64,000 bases of DNA from Geothrix paludis (GCF_022808815.1 NZ_JAKZLC010000003.1:248001-312000), one strand, 5' to 3'; shown: positions 52,968 to 62,445, counted from the first letter of the stretch. The notes: a model not told the origin generated them from the sequence alone. A program made the numbers and translations.

Positions 52968-53626
52968 CGAAGGCCCTGGTTTTCCCGGACCCGGAGCTGG
53001 CGGAGGACGGCCTGCTGGCCATCGGCGGCGACCTCAGCGAGGCGCGTCTCCTGCTGGCCTACCGCAGCGGCATCTTCCCCTGGTACGGCGAGGGCGATCC
53101 CTTGCTCTGGTGGTCGCCGCCAGAGCGGGCCCTGCTGCGTCCCGGCCACCTGCACCTGTCGGCCCGCACCCGTCGCAGCCTGCGCCATCGCCCCTTCGAG
53201 ATCCGCTTCGACACGGCCTTTGAAGGGGTCATCGGCCATTGTTCCCAGGTGCCGCGCCCCGGCCAGGATGGCACCTGGATCACGCCGGAGATGCGCGAGG
53301 CCTACATCGCGTTGCACCAAGCAGGCCACGCCCACAGCGTGGAGGCCTGGCGGAACGGCGAGCTGAAGGGCGGCCTCTACGGCGTATCCCTGGGCCGGGC
53401 CTTCTTCGGCGAGAGCATGTTCAGCCTGGAGCCCGAGGCCAGCCGCGCGGCTCTCCAGGCCCTGGACGAGCGGCTGAAGGCCTGGGACTTCGCCATGATC
53501 GACGGCCAGCTGCCCCACGAGGGCCTGAGGGGCTACGGCTTCCAGGTCGTGCCCCGGGCCCTGTTCCTGGAGGAGCTGGTGGAGGCGCTGCGCTGGCCAG
53601 AACGGAGCGGGAGCTGGTCGGCCTGA
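52949..53626 (+). CDS. aat: Leucyl/phenylalanyl-tRNA--protein transferase
   Basis: 225 aa. Adds Leu or Phe from charged tRNA to proteins starting with Lys or Arg, creating ClpS-recognised degrons. Motifs are GLLAIGGDLSEARLLLAYRS, GIFPWYGEGDPLLWWSPPER, GTWITPEMREAYIALHQAGH, HSVEAW and FFGESMFS. GTG start at 52949, overlapping the clpA end by 19 bp. The clpS-clpA-aat order puts the degron writer, reader and unfoldase on one transcript. Confidence 0.96.
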   Translation: MPVFRLTKALVFPDPELAEDGLLAIGGDLSEARLLLAYRSGIFPWYGEGDPLLWWSPPERALLRPGHLHLSARTRRSLRHRPFEIRFDTAFEGVIGHCSQVPRPGQDGTWITPEMREAYIALHQAGHAHSVEAWRNGELKGGLYGVSLGRAFFGESMFSLEPEASRAALQALDERLKAWDFAMIDGQLPHEGLRGYGFQVVPRALFLEELVEALRWPERSGSWSA

Positions 53627-53645
53627 CTCAGCCAGAAGAGCATGC

Positions 53646-53766
53646 AACCGCGAAAGACGCGAAAGGGCGCGAAACGCAGCGGAGTCTGGCCGCCTGGGCC
53701 TTCGGCTCCCTCCGCGCCATGCGCGGCTGGTCACACGCAGGGCGATTCGCGTCTTTCGCGGTTCGA
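53646..53766 (+). repeat. Family B palindromic repeat, copy 1
   Basis: AACCGCGAAAGACGCGAAAG at the left pairs with CGCGTCTTTCGCGGTTCGAT at the right. The interior has CTGGCCGCCTGGGCCTTCGG and CGCGCCATGCGCGGCTGG hairpins. The same blocks occur inverted at 62480-62690. Non-coding; fills the gap after aat. Confidence 0.8.
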
Positions 53767-53778
53767 TCCTTTCAGGGC

Positions 53779-53808
53779 ACCATCACCGCAATCGGCGAGA
53801 TCGGTGGC
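53779..53808 (+). repeat. Remnant right end of repeat A
   Basis: CACCATCACCGCAATCGGCG followed by AGATCGGTGGC matches the last ~30 bp of family A. No other part of the element is found, and it is directly joined to repeat B copy 1, so the two families are adjacent here. Confidence 0.6.
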
Positions 53809-53819
53809 CAATGGCTTTT

Positions 53820-54956
53820 TCAGCGTCTTCCCTCCGCGTTCTCGGTGCCTCCGGGCTGGATCCTTTCCTCGGGCCGGCCCGCCTCCGCCGACCGCAGCCG
53901 GATCAGGCTGATCTCGCCCCGCCGCCACAGCCGCATGCGCGGGCCCCAGGTGCCGGTGCCGCGGCTGACGATCAGGGTCATGTCCCCCACCTGGGCCCGC
54001 CCGGACAGGGTGGAATAGACCCTCGCCACGAGGTACCCGAAGGGCCAGATCTGGCCAGCGTGCGTGTGGCCGGCGAGCATGAGCCCCACGCCCGAGCGGG
54101 CCGCCGGTTCCAGCTGGGTGGGCCGGTGGGACAGCAGCACCAGGGCGCCGGCCGGGCGCTCCCGGGGCACAGTCCACGCGGCCTGACGGAGGCTCCGGCC
54201 CGCGTCCGCCCGGCCCGCCAGGACCAGGCCGGGCACGGGGCTGGCGAGGGCGTTCCGCAGGACCCGCACCCCCGCCGCCTCCAGGGGGGCCCCGGCGACG
54301 CCGTAGTGCTCGTGGTTCCCATCCACTCCCCAGACGCCCAGCGGGGCCCGCAGGCCTTCGAGGGCCCGGATCGCGCGGGGATCGGGCCGGCCGTGCCCCT
54401 CGAAGACGTCCCCGAGAAGCACCACCAGATCGGGCCTCAGGGCCTGGACCTGCGCCACCCGGGCCGCCAGCCAGTCCGGCCCCAGGATGGCGCCCACATG
54501 GAGGTCCGACAGGGCCGCCACCAGGAGGCCGTCCCGCTCCGGCGGCAGGCCCCGCAGAGCCACCTCGTAGGCCACGACCTCGGGTGGGCGCAGGCCCTGG
54601 ACGGTCGCGAAGGCGGCCAACCCCAGGCTGGCCAGGAGGGCCCACCCCCGCAGGCGGGGCGCCGCGGCGCGGAACCACCAGCCGAACCCCGTGGCCACAT
54701 CCACGGCCAGGAGGCAGGCGAAGGCGAGGAAGAGGAGGCCCAGCACGGTCATGCCCGCGAGGGCCGCCCAGCCCGCGCCGGGGAAGGCGGCCTCATGCCC
54801 CAGGATCCCCCCGGCGACCATCAGGCCCCAGGCTCCCGCGAAGGTCATCCAGAGGCGCCGCCGCGGACCGCGTGCGAACCAGGGAACCGAGGCCGTGCGC
54901 CAGGCCACGTAGGCCAGCACCAGGGCCGATACCAGGAGGAGGATGCCGATGAACAT
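53820..54956 (-). CDS. Membrane-anchored calcineurin-like metallophosphoesterase
   Basis: 378 aa. Three or four N-terminal hydrophobic helices (~residues 1-125) precede the phosphoesterase domain. All metal-binding motifs are present: ALSDLHVGAI, LLGDVFEGHG, GVDGNHEHYG, LLSHRP and LAGHTHAGQIWP. Related YaeI/YkuE-type enzymes hydrolyse lipid-linked or phosphodiester substrates; the substrate here is unknown. It follows the P-type ATPase in TGAGCCATG spacing, so translation is probably coupled. Confidence 0.9.
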   Translation of the reverse strand: MFIGILLLVSALVLAYVAWRTASVPWFARGPRRRLWMTFAGAWGLMVAGGILGHEAAFPGAGWAALAGMTVLGLLFLAFACLLAVDVATGFGWWFRAAAPRLRGWALLASLGLAAFATVQGLRPPEVVAYEVALRGLPPERDGLLVAALSDLHVGAILGPDWLAARVAQVQALRPDLVVLLGDVFEGHGRPDPRAIRALEGLRAPLGVWGVDGNHEHYGVAGAPLEAAGVRVLRNALASPVPGLVLAGRADAGRSLRQAAWTVPRERPAGALVLLSHRPTQLEPAARSGVGLMLAGHTHAGQIWPFGYLVARVYSTLSGRAQVGDMTLIVSRGTGTWGPRMRLWRRGEISLIRLRSAEAGRPEERIQPGGTENAEGRR

Positions 54957-54959
54957 GGC

Positions 54960-57545
54960 TCAGCCTCCGGCCGGGGCGGCCCGGTGGCGTAGGAGCTTGA
55001 AGGCCTCGAACCAGAGGATGCTGGCGAAGCCCACCCCCAGGGCCAGCGGGACGTCCAGGCCGTGCAGCGGGGCGAAGTGGAAGAGGCGCTGGGCCACGGG
55101 CCAGGCGAGCACCAGGGCCAGGCAGGCGGTGGTGCCGCCCAGCACCCACCAGAGGGCGGGGTTGGGGCTCCACAGGCTGCCGAGGATGCTCCTCGACCAG
55201 GACCGGTTGGCCAGGATGATGGCGAGAAAGGACGCCACCAGGCCCGCGAAGGTGAGGGCGCGGGCCGCGTCGTGGCCATGGGTGGGCCGGGCCAGGAGGT
55301 AGACCGCCACGCAGGCGGCCAGGGCGGTGATCCCCTGGAGCACGGCCAGCCCGGTGGCCTTCAAGCTGAACAGGCGCTCCTGGGGGTCCCTGGGCGGCCG
55401 GCGCATGACGTCGGGCTCGGCCGCCTCCGCCTCGAAGATCAGCGTGCAGGAGGGATCGATCACCAGCTCCAGGAAGACGATGTGGACCGGCAGCAGCAGC
55501 AGGGGCCAGCCGAGGAAGACCGGCAGCAGGGACAGCCCGGCGATGGGGATGTGCACGGCCAGGATGAAGGCCACAGCCTTGCGGATGTTGTCGAAGATGC
55601 GCCGGCCCATCCGGACGGCGGCCACGATGGAGGAAAAGTCGTCGTCCAGTAGCACCAGGTCGGCGGCCTCCCGGGCCACGTCCGTGCCGCGGCCCCCCAT
55701 GGCCACGCCGATGTGGGCGGCCTTGAGGGCCGGGGCGTCGTTCACGCCGTCGCCCGTCATGGCCACCACCTCGCGGTTGGCCTTGAGGGCGGCGACGAGG
55801 CGCAGCTTCTGCTCCGGCACCACGCGGGCGAAGACATTCACCTCCCGGATCCGCGCCGCGAGGTCCGCGTCGCTCATCCGGTCCAGCTCGGGCCCGGTGA
55901 GGACGTGCTCGGGATGGGGCAGGCCCGCCTGCCGGGCGATGCTGACCGCGGTGGCCGGGTAGTCGCCGGTGATCATCACCACGCGGATGCCCGCGGTGCG
56001 GCACTCCGCCACGGCGGCGGGCACGCTTGGGCGCACCGGATCCTCCAGGCCCAGCAGGCCCACGAAGTCGAGGTCCAGGTCGTGGTGGGCCTCCGGAAGG
56101 TCAGCGGCGCCGTAGCGACCGCGGGCGACGCCCAGGACGCGCAGGCCGTGGGACGCCAGCTCTGCCACCCGCGCCTCCACCCGGGCCTGGCGGTCCGGGG
56201 GCAGGTGGCAGAGGTCCACGACGGCCTCGGGGGCGCCCTTGGTGGCTACGACGATCTGGTCATCGCCACAGTTCCAGGCGTGGGTGACGGCCAGGAGGCC
56301 GGGCATCAGCGGGTATTCCCTGGCCAGGGACCAGTCCGGGTGCAGGTGCTCGGTCTCCACCAGCCAGGTCTTCCCGGCGGCGTGGAGGGCCCGCTCCATG
56401 GGATCGAAGGGATCCTTCCGGCTGGCCAGGATGGCGTATTCCATCAGCTCGTGCACCGGCTCGGGAAGGTCCGGCCCGGTCGCCGCCAGATCCTGGGCAT
56501 GACCTGCCACATCCAGCCGCCGGAGGGTCATCTGGTTGAGGGTGAGGGTTCCGGTCTTGTCCACGCACAGGACGGTGGCCGCGCCGAGGGTCTCGATGGC
56601 GGGCATGCGGCGGGTGAGGACCCGATGGCGGGAGATGCGCCAGGCGCCCAGCGCCAGGAAGACCGTGAGCACCACGGGGAATTCCTCGGGGAGTGTGGCC
56701 ATGGCGAGGGCGATGCCGGCCAGCAGGCCGTCCTTCCACACCTCCAGGTCGCCGCCCCGGGTCAGTCCGTAGAGGACCACCACCGTCACGCAGGCACCCA
56801 GGCTGAGCAGGGCGAAGGTGCGCACCAGCCGGCCCGTCTCCCGCTGGAGGAAGGTGGATTCCGGCTCCACCTGCTGCAGGGCTTTGCCGATCCGGCCGAG
56901 CTCCGTCCGGAGGCCCGTGGCCAGGACCTCGGCCACGCCCTGGCCCGCGGTCACCAGCGTGCCCGAGAAGACCGAAGGCAGATCGTCCCCGCCCGGGGGC
57001 CCCATGGCGCGGGCCTCGGCGGAGGCCGCCTTGCGGACGGGCACGGACTCGCCGGTGAGGAGGGACTCGTCCACGGACAGGTGGAGGCCGGCGCGCAGGA
57101 GGGCGTCCGCGGGCACCCGGTCGCCCTCGACCAGGACCAGGATGTCGCCGGGCACCACCTCGCGGCCCGGGATGCGGCGCTGCCGGCCGTCCCGGATCAC
57201 CAGGGCCCGGGGGCTGGAGAGGTCCCGCAGGGCCTCCAGGGCGTGCTCCGTCCGCCGCTCCTGGACGATGGTGATGCCCATGACCACGAAGACGAAGCCG
57301 AGCAGCATCGCCGCGTCCCCGTGCTCGCCCATCAGCAGGTACAGCGCGCCCGCGGCGACGAGCATGATGAACATGGGCTCCCGCACCACCTCCCAGGCGA
57401 TGGCCAGGAAGCCGCGCCGGTCCCGGGAGGGCAGCTCGTTGGGGCCATCGCGTTCCAGGCGACGCCGCGCCTCGGCTTCGGAGAGGCCGGCAAAGCCCTC
57501 CAGGTCGAGGCCGGAGGGTCGATGGATGCGAGCTTCGGCAGTCAT
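54960..57545 (-). CDS. Cation-translocating P-type ATPase (P2-like)
   Basis: 861 aa. N-terminal cation-ATPase domain (GLSEAEARRRLERDGPNELP), A-domain DESLLTGESVPV, M4 motif ATLPEEFPVVLTVFLALGAW, phosphorylation site CVDKTGTLTLN, nucleotide-binding KGAPEAV, hinge MTGDGVNDAPALKAAHIGVA, then C-terminal helices with VHIVFLELVIDPSCTLIFEA. The PEEFP in M4 replaces the PEGLP of Ca2+/Mg2+ pumps, so ion specificity is uncertain. Start at the ATG at 57545; the 13-codon extension lacks support. 146 bp separate it from ftsZ. Confidence 0.93.
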   Translation of the reverse strand: MTAEARIHRPSGLDLEGFAGLSEAEARRRLERDGPNELPSRDRRGFLAIAWEVVREPMFIMLVAAGALYLLMGEHGDAAMLLGFVFVVMGITIVQERRTEHALEALRDLSSPRALVIRDGRQRRIPGREVVPGDILVLVEGDRVPADALLRAGLHLSVDESLLTGESVPVRKAASAEARAMGPPGGDDLPSVFSGTLVTAGQGVAEVLATGLRTELGRIGKALQQVEPESTFLQRETGRLVRTFALLSLGACVTVVVLYGLTRGGDLEVWKDGLLAGIALAMATLPEEFPVVLTVFLALGAWRISRHRVLTRRMPAIETLGAATVLCVDKTGTLTLNQMTLRRLDVAGHAQDLAATGPDLPEPVHELMEYAILASRKDPFDPMERALHAAGKTWLVETEHLHPDWSLAREYPLMPGLLAVTHAWNCGDDQIVVATKGAPEAVVDLCHLPPDRQARVEARVAELASHGLRVLGVARGRYGAADLPEAHHDLDLDFVGLLGLEDPVRPSVPAAVAECRTAGIRVVMITGDYPATAVSIARQAGLPHPEHVLTGPELDRMSDADLAARIREVNVFARVVPEQKLRLVAALKANREVVAMTGDGVNDAPALKAAHIGVAMGGRGTDVAREAADLVLLDDDFSSIVAAVRMGRRIFDNIRKAVAFILAVHIPIAGLSLLPVFLGWPLLLLPVHIVFLELVIDPSCTLIFEAEAAEPDVMRRPPRDPQERLFSLKATGLAVLQGITALAACVAVYLLARPTHGHDAARALTFAGLVASFLAIILANRSWSRSILGSLWSPNPALWWVLGGTTACLALVLAWPVAQRLFHFAPLHGLDVPLALGVGFASILWFEAFKLLRHRAAPAGG

Positions 57546-57691
57546 GGGATCACCGCGGATCCGCGAGGTCCGTGCATGGAACACGGACCGATCCCCATCA
57601 CCTTAGCTCCGCTCCGGCGTGAACGCCGAAGGGAAATCGCTCCCCGACCGCCTCGGCGGTCTGTGCGGTCACTCGATGGGCAACCGCGCCG

Positions 57692-58981
57692 TCATTCGAT
57701 GGGCAGCCGCCCCTGGCCCAGCCGGATGATGGCGGGCACGTGGAGGTCGTCGTTGCCACCGGGCAGCTCACCGCTGGGCGTGGGGGCCTGGGGCAGGAGG
57801 CGGGTGGGGGTGGGGCCCTGCTCGCTGGCGGGCACCTCGCCGTAGACCCGGCCGCTGGGGCCGTTCACGGGGAGAATGGCCTGGCCGTTCACGGGCAGGA
57901 CCGCCTGGCCGTCCACGGGCTGGATCCCGGCGGCGACCAGCGTCGGCGCGGCGGCCTCCACAGCCCCGGCCAGGTTCAGGCTGTGGCGGCGGTCCTGCAG
58001 GAGCTTGTCCTCGCCGTCGAAGCCGCTGGCCAGGACGGTGACCAGCACGCGGTCCTCCATGCCCTCGCCCTCCACGGTGCAGGCCTTGATGTCAGGGCGG
58101 CCGTTGTAGTGCTCCTGCAGGTAGTTCATCGCGGTCTCGATGGCGGAGGCCTCCATGACCTCCCAGTCGGCGGTGATGGACACCATGACGTTGGCGGCGG
58201 CGCCGGTCTGGGCGCGCTCCAGCAGGGGGCAGGCCAGGGCCTTCTTGAGGGCGTCCATGACGGCCTCCTCGCCGCGGCCCGCGCCGGTGCCGATGAGGGC
58301 CTCGCCGCCATCCCGCAGGACGGCCTCCACATCCGCGAAGTCGCCGTTGATGATGCCGGGTTTGAGGATGAGGTCCGCGATGCCGCGCACGCCCTGGATG
58401 AGCACACCGTCCGCCACGCGGAAGGCCTCCTTCATGGTCACACGGGCGTCGCAGACGGCCTTCAGGCGCTCATTGCTCACGACGATGACGGTATCGGCGG
58501 TCTCACGCAGGTTGGCGAGGCCGGACAGGGCCAGGTCGCCCTTCTTGCGGCCCTCCCAGGCGAAGGGCGTGAGCACCACGGCCACGGTGAGGGCGCCCAG
58601 CTCCCGGGCGAAGCTGGCCAGCACCGGCGCCGCGCCCGTGCCCGTGCCGCCGCCCATGCCGCCGGTGATGAAGACCATGTCGGCGCCCTGGAGCGCCGCC
58701 AGCACTTCCTCGCGGCTCTCCTCGGCGGCCACGGCGCCGCGCTCGGCGCTCCCGCCCGCGCCCAGGCCCCGGCTGCTCTGGGGGCCCAGCGGCAGCTTCA
58801 GGTGGGCCTTGCTCTGGGAGAGGCTCTGCTGATCGGTGTTCATGGCGATGAACTGCACGCCGGTCACGCCGCTTTCGATCATGCGGTTGATGGCGTTGCA
58901 GCCCGCGCCGCCCACGCCCAGCACCTTGATGTTGGCGCCGGGAAGGCTGTGCGGGCAGGGGAGGAAGGGGGTCTCAGACAT
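57692..58981 (-). CDS. ftsZ: Cell division GTPase FtsZ
   Basis: 429 aa from the ATG at 58981, with GGGAG 6 nt upstream. Tubulin-type GTPase forming the Z-ring. Motifs are IKVLGVGGAGCNAINRMI, the GGMGGGTGTGAAPVLA tubulin signature and the T7-loop region NGDFADVE. The C-terminal linker holds a short repeat, PVDGQAVLPVNGQAILPVNG. The C-terminal peptide LHVPAIIRL, which binds FtsA, is followed by nine more residues. 36 bp downstream of ftsA. Confidence 0.97.
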   Translation of the reverse strand: MSETPFLPCPHSLPGANIKVLGVGGAGCNAINRMIESGVTGVQFIAMNTDQQSLSQSKAHLKLPLGPQSSRGLGAGGSAERGAVAAEESREEVLAALQGADMVFITGGMGGGTGTGAAPVLASFARELGALTVAVVLTPFAWEGRKKGDLALSGLANLRETADTVIVVSNERLKAVCDARVTMKEAFRVADGVLIQGVRGIADLILKPGIINGDFADVEAVLRDGGEALIGTGAGRGEEAVMDALKKALACPLLERAQTGAAANVMVSITADWEVMEASAIETAMNYLQEHYNGRPDIKACTVEGEGMEDRVLVTVLASGFDGEDKLLQDRRHSLNLAGAVEAAAPTLVAAGIQPVDGQAVLPVNGQAILPVNGPSGRVYGEVPASEQGPTPTRLLPQAPTPSGELPGGNDDLHVPAIIRLGQGRLPIE

Positions 58982-59017
58982 CGGAACTCCCGAGTGGGGC
59001 ATCACGGAGGACAGGCA

Positions 59018-60232
59018 CTAGAAGAGTTTCTTGAAACGGCCGAGGAAACCGTCTCCCCGGTCCTGCTTGCCGCGGGTCTCGCTCATGTCCCGGGCGAGGG
59101 ATTTCACCGCGCCCAGGGCGTTCACGAAGTAGGGGTTGCCGGTGGCCTGGGGCAGGCCGGAGACGCCGATGATGCGGCCCAGCACCACGCGGGGGCGCCC
59201 CAGGATGGTCTGGGCGAGGATGGCGAGGTGGGTGAGGAGGGCGCCGCCGCCCACCAGGTGCACGCCGCCGTGGATCTCGTGCATGAGGCCCGTGCGGCCC
59301 ATCTCGGCCAGCACCAGGTTGAGCAGCTCCGCCGCCCGGGCCTGGAGCACCTCCGCGATCTCGCGGCGCGAGACCAGGCGGCCCTCCTCCTCGAGCTCGA
59401 TGGATTCCTCAGGGGGCACATGGTTGTGCAGCACCGTGCCGAAGCGGATCTTGATGCGCTCGGAAGCCGCGATGCCGCCCAGGTGCTTGGTGATCTCCAG
59501 GTCGCGGGTGAAGTGCATGCCGCCGATGGGGATCACCGCCGAGTGGAACAGGGTGCCGTGCAGGAAGATGCCCAGGTGCGTGAGGTGCTCGCCGATGTCC
59601 ACCACCACGGCGCCGTTCTCGCGGTCCTCGCGGCTCAGCACGGCTTCGGCGCTGGCCAGGGGCGAGTACATCAGCTCCGCGCCGTGCAGGCCCGCGTTCT
59701 TCAGCGCCAGCTGGATGTTCATGATGACGGGGCTCGGGGCCACGATGATGCGGACCTCGGCCTCGAGCGATTCACCGAACATGCCCACCGGGTTGCGGAT
59801 ATCCCGCTGGCCCTTGATGTGGAACATCTGGGGGATGCGGTGGAGGACCAGCTCCTCCTTGGCCAGTTTGCAGCCGTTGGTGGCCTGCTCCAGCACGCGG
59901 TCGCGGTCCGAGGCGGTGATGATCTTGTCGCTGCTGCTGATGGTGATGGAATCGCGGAGGTTCTCGCCCTTGAACTGGATGCCGTCCACGGCCACGCGGA
60001 TGCCGTCCACCTTGGTCTGGCCGGCCGTGTTCATGGCTTCTTCCACGGCGCGCACGACGGCGCGGGTGCAGAGGTCCATGTCCGTGATCTGGCCCTGGGT
60101 GAAGCCGCCCTGGGGGGAGGCCTGTCCGGTGCCCGTCACATTCAGCGTCCCGTCTTCCTCCTGGACGGCCACCACCGCCACCACTTTGCTTGCACCGAGG
60201 TCGAGGCCTAGGAGAACGGCACGCTGAGGCAT
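59018..60232 (-). CDS. ftsA: Cell division protein FtsA
   Basis: 404 aa from the ATG at 60232, with AAGGAAAAGGA upstream; the longer frame adds a basic stretch without homology. Actin-like ATPase that tethers FtsZ to the membrane. Motifs are VLLGLDLGASKVVAVVAV (phosphate 1), VVVDIGEHLTHLGIF (phosphate 2) and GVHLVGGGALLTHL (adenosine). The C-terminus GFLGRFKKLF is the amphipathic membrane-targeting helix. Confidence 0.96.
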   Translation of the reverse strand: MPQRAVLLGLDLGASKVVAVVAVQEEDGTLNVTGTGQASPQGGFTQGQITDMDLCTRAVVRAVEEAMNTAGQTKVDGIRVAVDGIQFKGENLRDSITISSSDKIITASDRDRVLEQATNGCKLAKEELVLHRIPQMFHIKGQRDIRNPVGMFGESLEAEVRIIVAPSPVIMNIQLALKNAGLHGAELMYSPLASAEAVLSREDRENGAVVVDIGEHLTHLGIFLHGTLFHSAVIPIGGMHFTRDLEITKHLGGIAASERIKIRFGTVLHNHVPPEESIELEEEGRLVSRREIAEVLQARAAELLNLVLAEMGRTGLMHEIHGGVHLVGGGALLTHLAILAQTILGRPRVVLGRIIGVSGLPQATGNPYFVNALGAVKSLARDMSETRGKQDRGDGFLGRFKKLF

Positions 60233-60325
60233 GAAGATCCTTTTCCTTGCTCTAGGTTTACACCACTTCCGTGCCGGGTTCGAGCCTTTGCGCACGGAAA
60301 AAACGCCGCTTTCTTCCCCGGCAGG

Positions 60326-61114
60326 TCAGCGTGGCGTCTTGACGCCGGCCGGGGCATCCTCAGGTTCCCCCACGGCGACCTCCTCGTCCCAGCGCAGGTC
60401 GATGTACCGGAGCCGGGCCAGATCCGGCCTCTGGGACAGGCGGTCGACGAACAGGCCCTGGAAATTGGGCACGTTTTTCGTCACATCTTGGCGGGACAGG
60501 TAGATCGGGGCCGGAAGGCCCTCGATGTAGGCCACGGGCCCCTTGGGGCTCCAGCGGAACTCGGTCACCCGGTCGTAAAACCCCGCCTGCTTTTCCCTCA
60601 AAACCCGTGCAGCGCTCACGAGCCGGGCCAGACCCTGGTCCGTCTGGCTGGCGGGATCCACCACGACGGGAATGGGACTTAGGTTCGCCTGATTGACCCG
60701 ATCCAGGAGGATGCCGTCGTCGGAGACGAGGAATACGCCGTTGCTCCGCACCAGCCAGAGCACGGGCCGCCGTTCCTCCACGACGAGGCTGAGGCGGTCG
60801 GGGGGGTCCTTGCGGATCTGGAGGTTCCGCACCCAGCGCTTGGCCTCGATCCGGGACCGGAGCTCCTCCGCGTCCAGCCAGAAGAGGGGCTTGCCCAGCG
60901 CCAGCTTCTCCGCCAGGGCCTGGATCTCCGCCTGACGCTCGCCCCGGCAGCCGCTCACGTTCACCTGCTCGATGGTGAGCTTCTGCAACCCGAGATACCG
61001 CGTGCCCAGCTCCATCAGGGCCCAGGCCCCCCCGCCCAGCACCACCACCGTGAGCCCCGCCCGCACCCAGGGGAACCAGGGGCGCTTGGGGCGGGTGCGA
61101 GGGAGCATGGACAT
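60326..61114 (-). CDS. ftsQ: Cell division protein FtsQ/DivIB
   Basis: 262 aa: short basic cytosolic tail, one transmembrane helix (AGLTVVVLGGGAWALMELGT), then a POTRA domain (LQKLTIEQVNVSGCRGERQA...WVRNLQIRKDPPDRLSLVVE, then ERRPVLWL). A beta domain follows, with VSDDGILLD. The order ftsQ-ftsA-ftsZ is the standard end of the dcw cluster, but no mur or ddl gene precedes it here; a divergent sigma factor does. Confidence 0.93.
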   Translation of the reverse strand: MSMLPRTRPKRPWFPWVRAGLTVVVLGGGAWALMELGTRYLGLQKLTIEQVNVSGCRGERQAEIQALAEKLALGKPLFWLDAEELRSRIEAKRWVRNLQIRKDPPDRLSLVVEERRPVLWLVRSNGVFLVSDDGILLDRVNQANLSPIPVVVDPASQTDQGLARLVSAARVLREKQAGFYDRVTEFRWSPKGPVAYIEGLPAPIYLSRQDVTKNVPNFQGLFVDRLSQRPDLARLRYIDLRWDEEVAVGEPEDAPAGVKTPR

Positions 61115-61197
61115 GGGGGTCAGTCTACCGCCTGGAGGCGGCGGCCTGGATGGGCTGGATGGCTGGAAGCCTCCCTTAAGAGCTGGGAGGATGCCCC

Positions 61198-62445
61198 ATG
61201 GCTTCCATCGCCCCCGGGGGCATTCCGGATTTCCTCGATTCCCTCTTCCGTTCGGAGTCGCGGCGGATCCTCGCCTCCTTGATCCGGCTGCTCGGGGATT
61301 TCGATCTGGCGGAAGACGGGATGCACGATGCCTTCGCGGCCGCGCTGGAGGCCTGGCCCCGGGACGGTGTTCCCGGGAATCCCCGCGCCTGGCTGGTGTC
61401 CACAGGGCGCTTCAAGGCGATCGACCGCCTGCGGCGGTCCGCGCGGTTCAGCACCTCGCTTGAGACCCTGGCGGAGCTGCCCGCCGAGGGGCCGTCGGAA
61501 TGGGTGGAGGAGGAAGGCGTCGAAGACGACCGCCTGCGGCTCATCTTCACCTGCTGTCACCCGGCCCTGCCTCCGGAGGCCAGCACGGCGCTGACGCTCC
61601 GGGAGGTGTGCGGCCTGACGACGGAGGCCATCGCCCGGGCCTTCCTCACCGCCCCGTCCACGCTGGCCCAGCGGATCGTCCGTGCCAAGGCGAAGCTCCG
61701 CGAGGCGGGCATTCCCTTCGAGATCCCCGCCCGGGCCGACCTGCCGGACCGGCTGGACGCGGTGCTGAAGGTCGTCTACCTGGTGTTCAACGAAGGCTAT
61801 TCCGCCTCTTCGGGGGAGGCGCTGACGCGCCCGGACCTCTCGGACGAGGCGATCCGCCTGGGGCGGCTGCTCCTCGAACTGCTGCCGGATCCGGAGGTGA
61901 TGGGCCTCCTCGCCCTCATGCTGCTGCAGGAGTCCCGGCGGGCCGCGCGGGTCTCGCCCGAGGGGGACCTGGTGCTGCTGGAGGACCAGGACCGCTCCCG
62001 GTGGGACCGGGCCCTGATGGCCGAAGGGAAGGCGCTGGTGGACCAGGCGCTGGCCTCCCGCCGGGTGGGCGCCTACACGCTCCAGGCCGCCATCGCCGCC
62101 GCCCACGCCGAGGCGGCCGAGGCCCCGGCCACGGACTGGACCCGGATCATCGGGCTGTACACCCTCCTGGCCCGGGTGGCGCCCTCGCCCGTGGTGGACC
62201 TCAACCGGGCGGTGGCGGTGGCCATGCGGGACGGCCCCCAGGCCGGGCTGGACCTCACCGATGCCCTCCTGGCACGCCGCGACATGGCGGAGTACCACCT
62301 GGCCCACTCGGTCCGCGCGGACCTCTGCCGCCGCCTGGGGAGGACGGAAGAAGCGCTTGCCTCCTACCGCCAGGCCCTCGGGCTGGTCCAGCAGGGGCCC
62401 GAGCGGCGGTTCCTCGAGCGGCGAGTGGCCGAGCTTCAAAAATAA
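61198..62445 (+). CDS. ECF sigma factor with C-terminal extension (ECF42-like)
   Basis: 415 aa. Sigma-2 region around LLGDFDLAEDGMHDAFAAAL and NPRAWLVSTGRFKAIDRLRR; sigma-4 helix-turn-helix around LREVCGLTTEAIARAFLTAP then STLAQRIVRAKAKLRE. A ~230-residue C-terminal extension begins VYLVFNEGYSASSGEAL and includes a TPR-like end (YRQALGLVQQGPERRFLERR). These features define the ECF42 type, which lacks an anti-sigma factor and is typically encoded beside DGPF/YCII proteins, as here. GGGAGG precedes the ATG. Divergent from ftsQ. Confidence 0.93.
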   Translation: MASIAPGGIPDFLDSLFRSESRRILASLIRLLGDFDLAEDGMHDAFAAALEAWPRDGVPGNPRAWLVSTGRFKAIDRLRRSARFSTSLETLAELPAEGPSEWVEEEGVEDDRLRLIFTCCHPALPPEASTALTLREVCGLTTEAIARAFLTAPSTLAQRIVRAKAKLREAGIPFEIPARADLPDRLDAVLKVVYLVFNEGYSASSGEALTRPDLSDEAIRLGRLLLELLPDPEVMGLLALMLLQESRRAARVSPEGDLVLLEDQDRSRWDRALMAEGKALVDQALASRRVGAYTLQAAIAAAHAEAAEAPATDWTRIIGLYTLLARVAPSPVVDLNRAVAVAMRDGPQAGLDLTDALLARRDMAEYHLAHSVRADLCRRLGRTEEALASYRQALGLVQQGPERRFLERRVAELQK

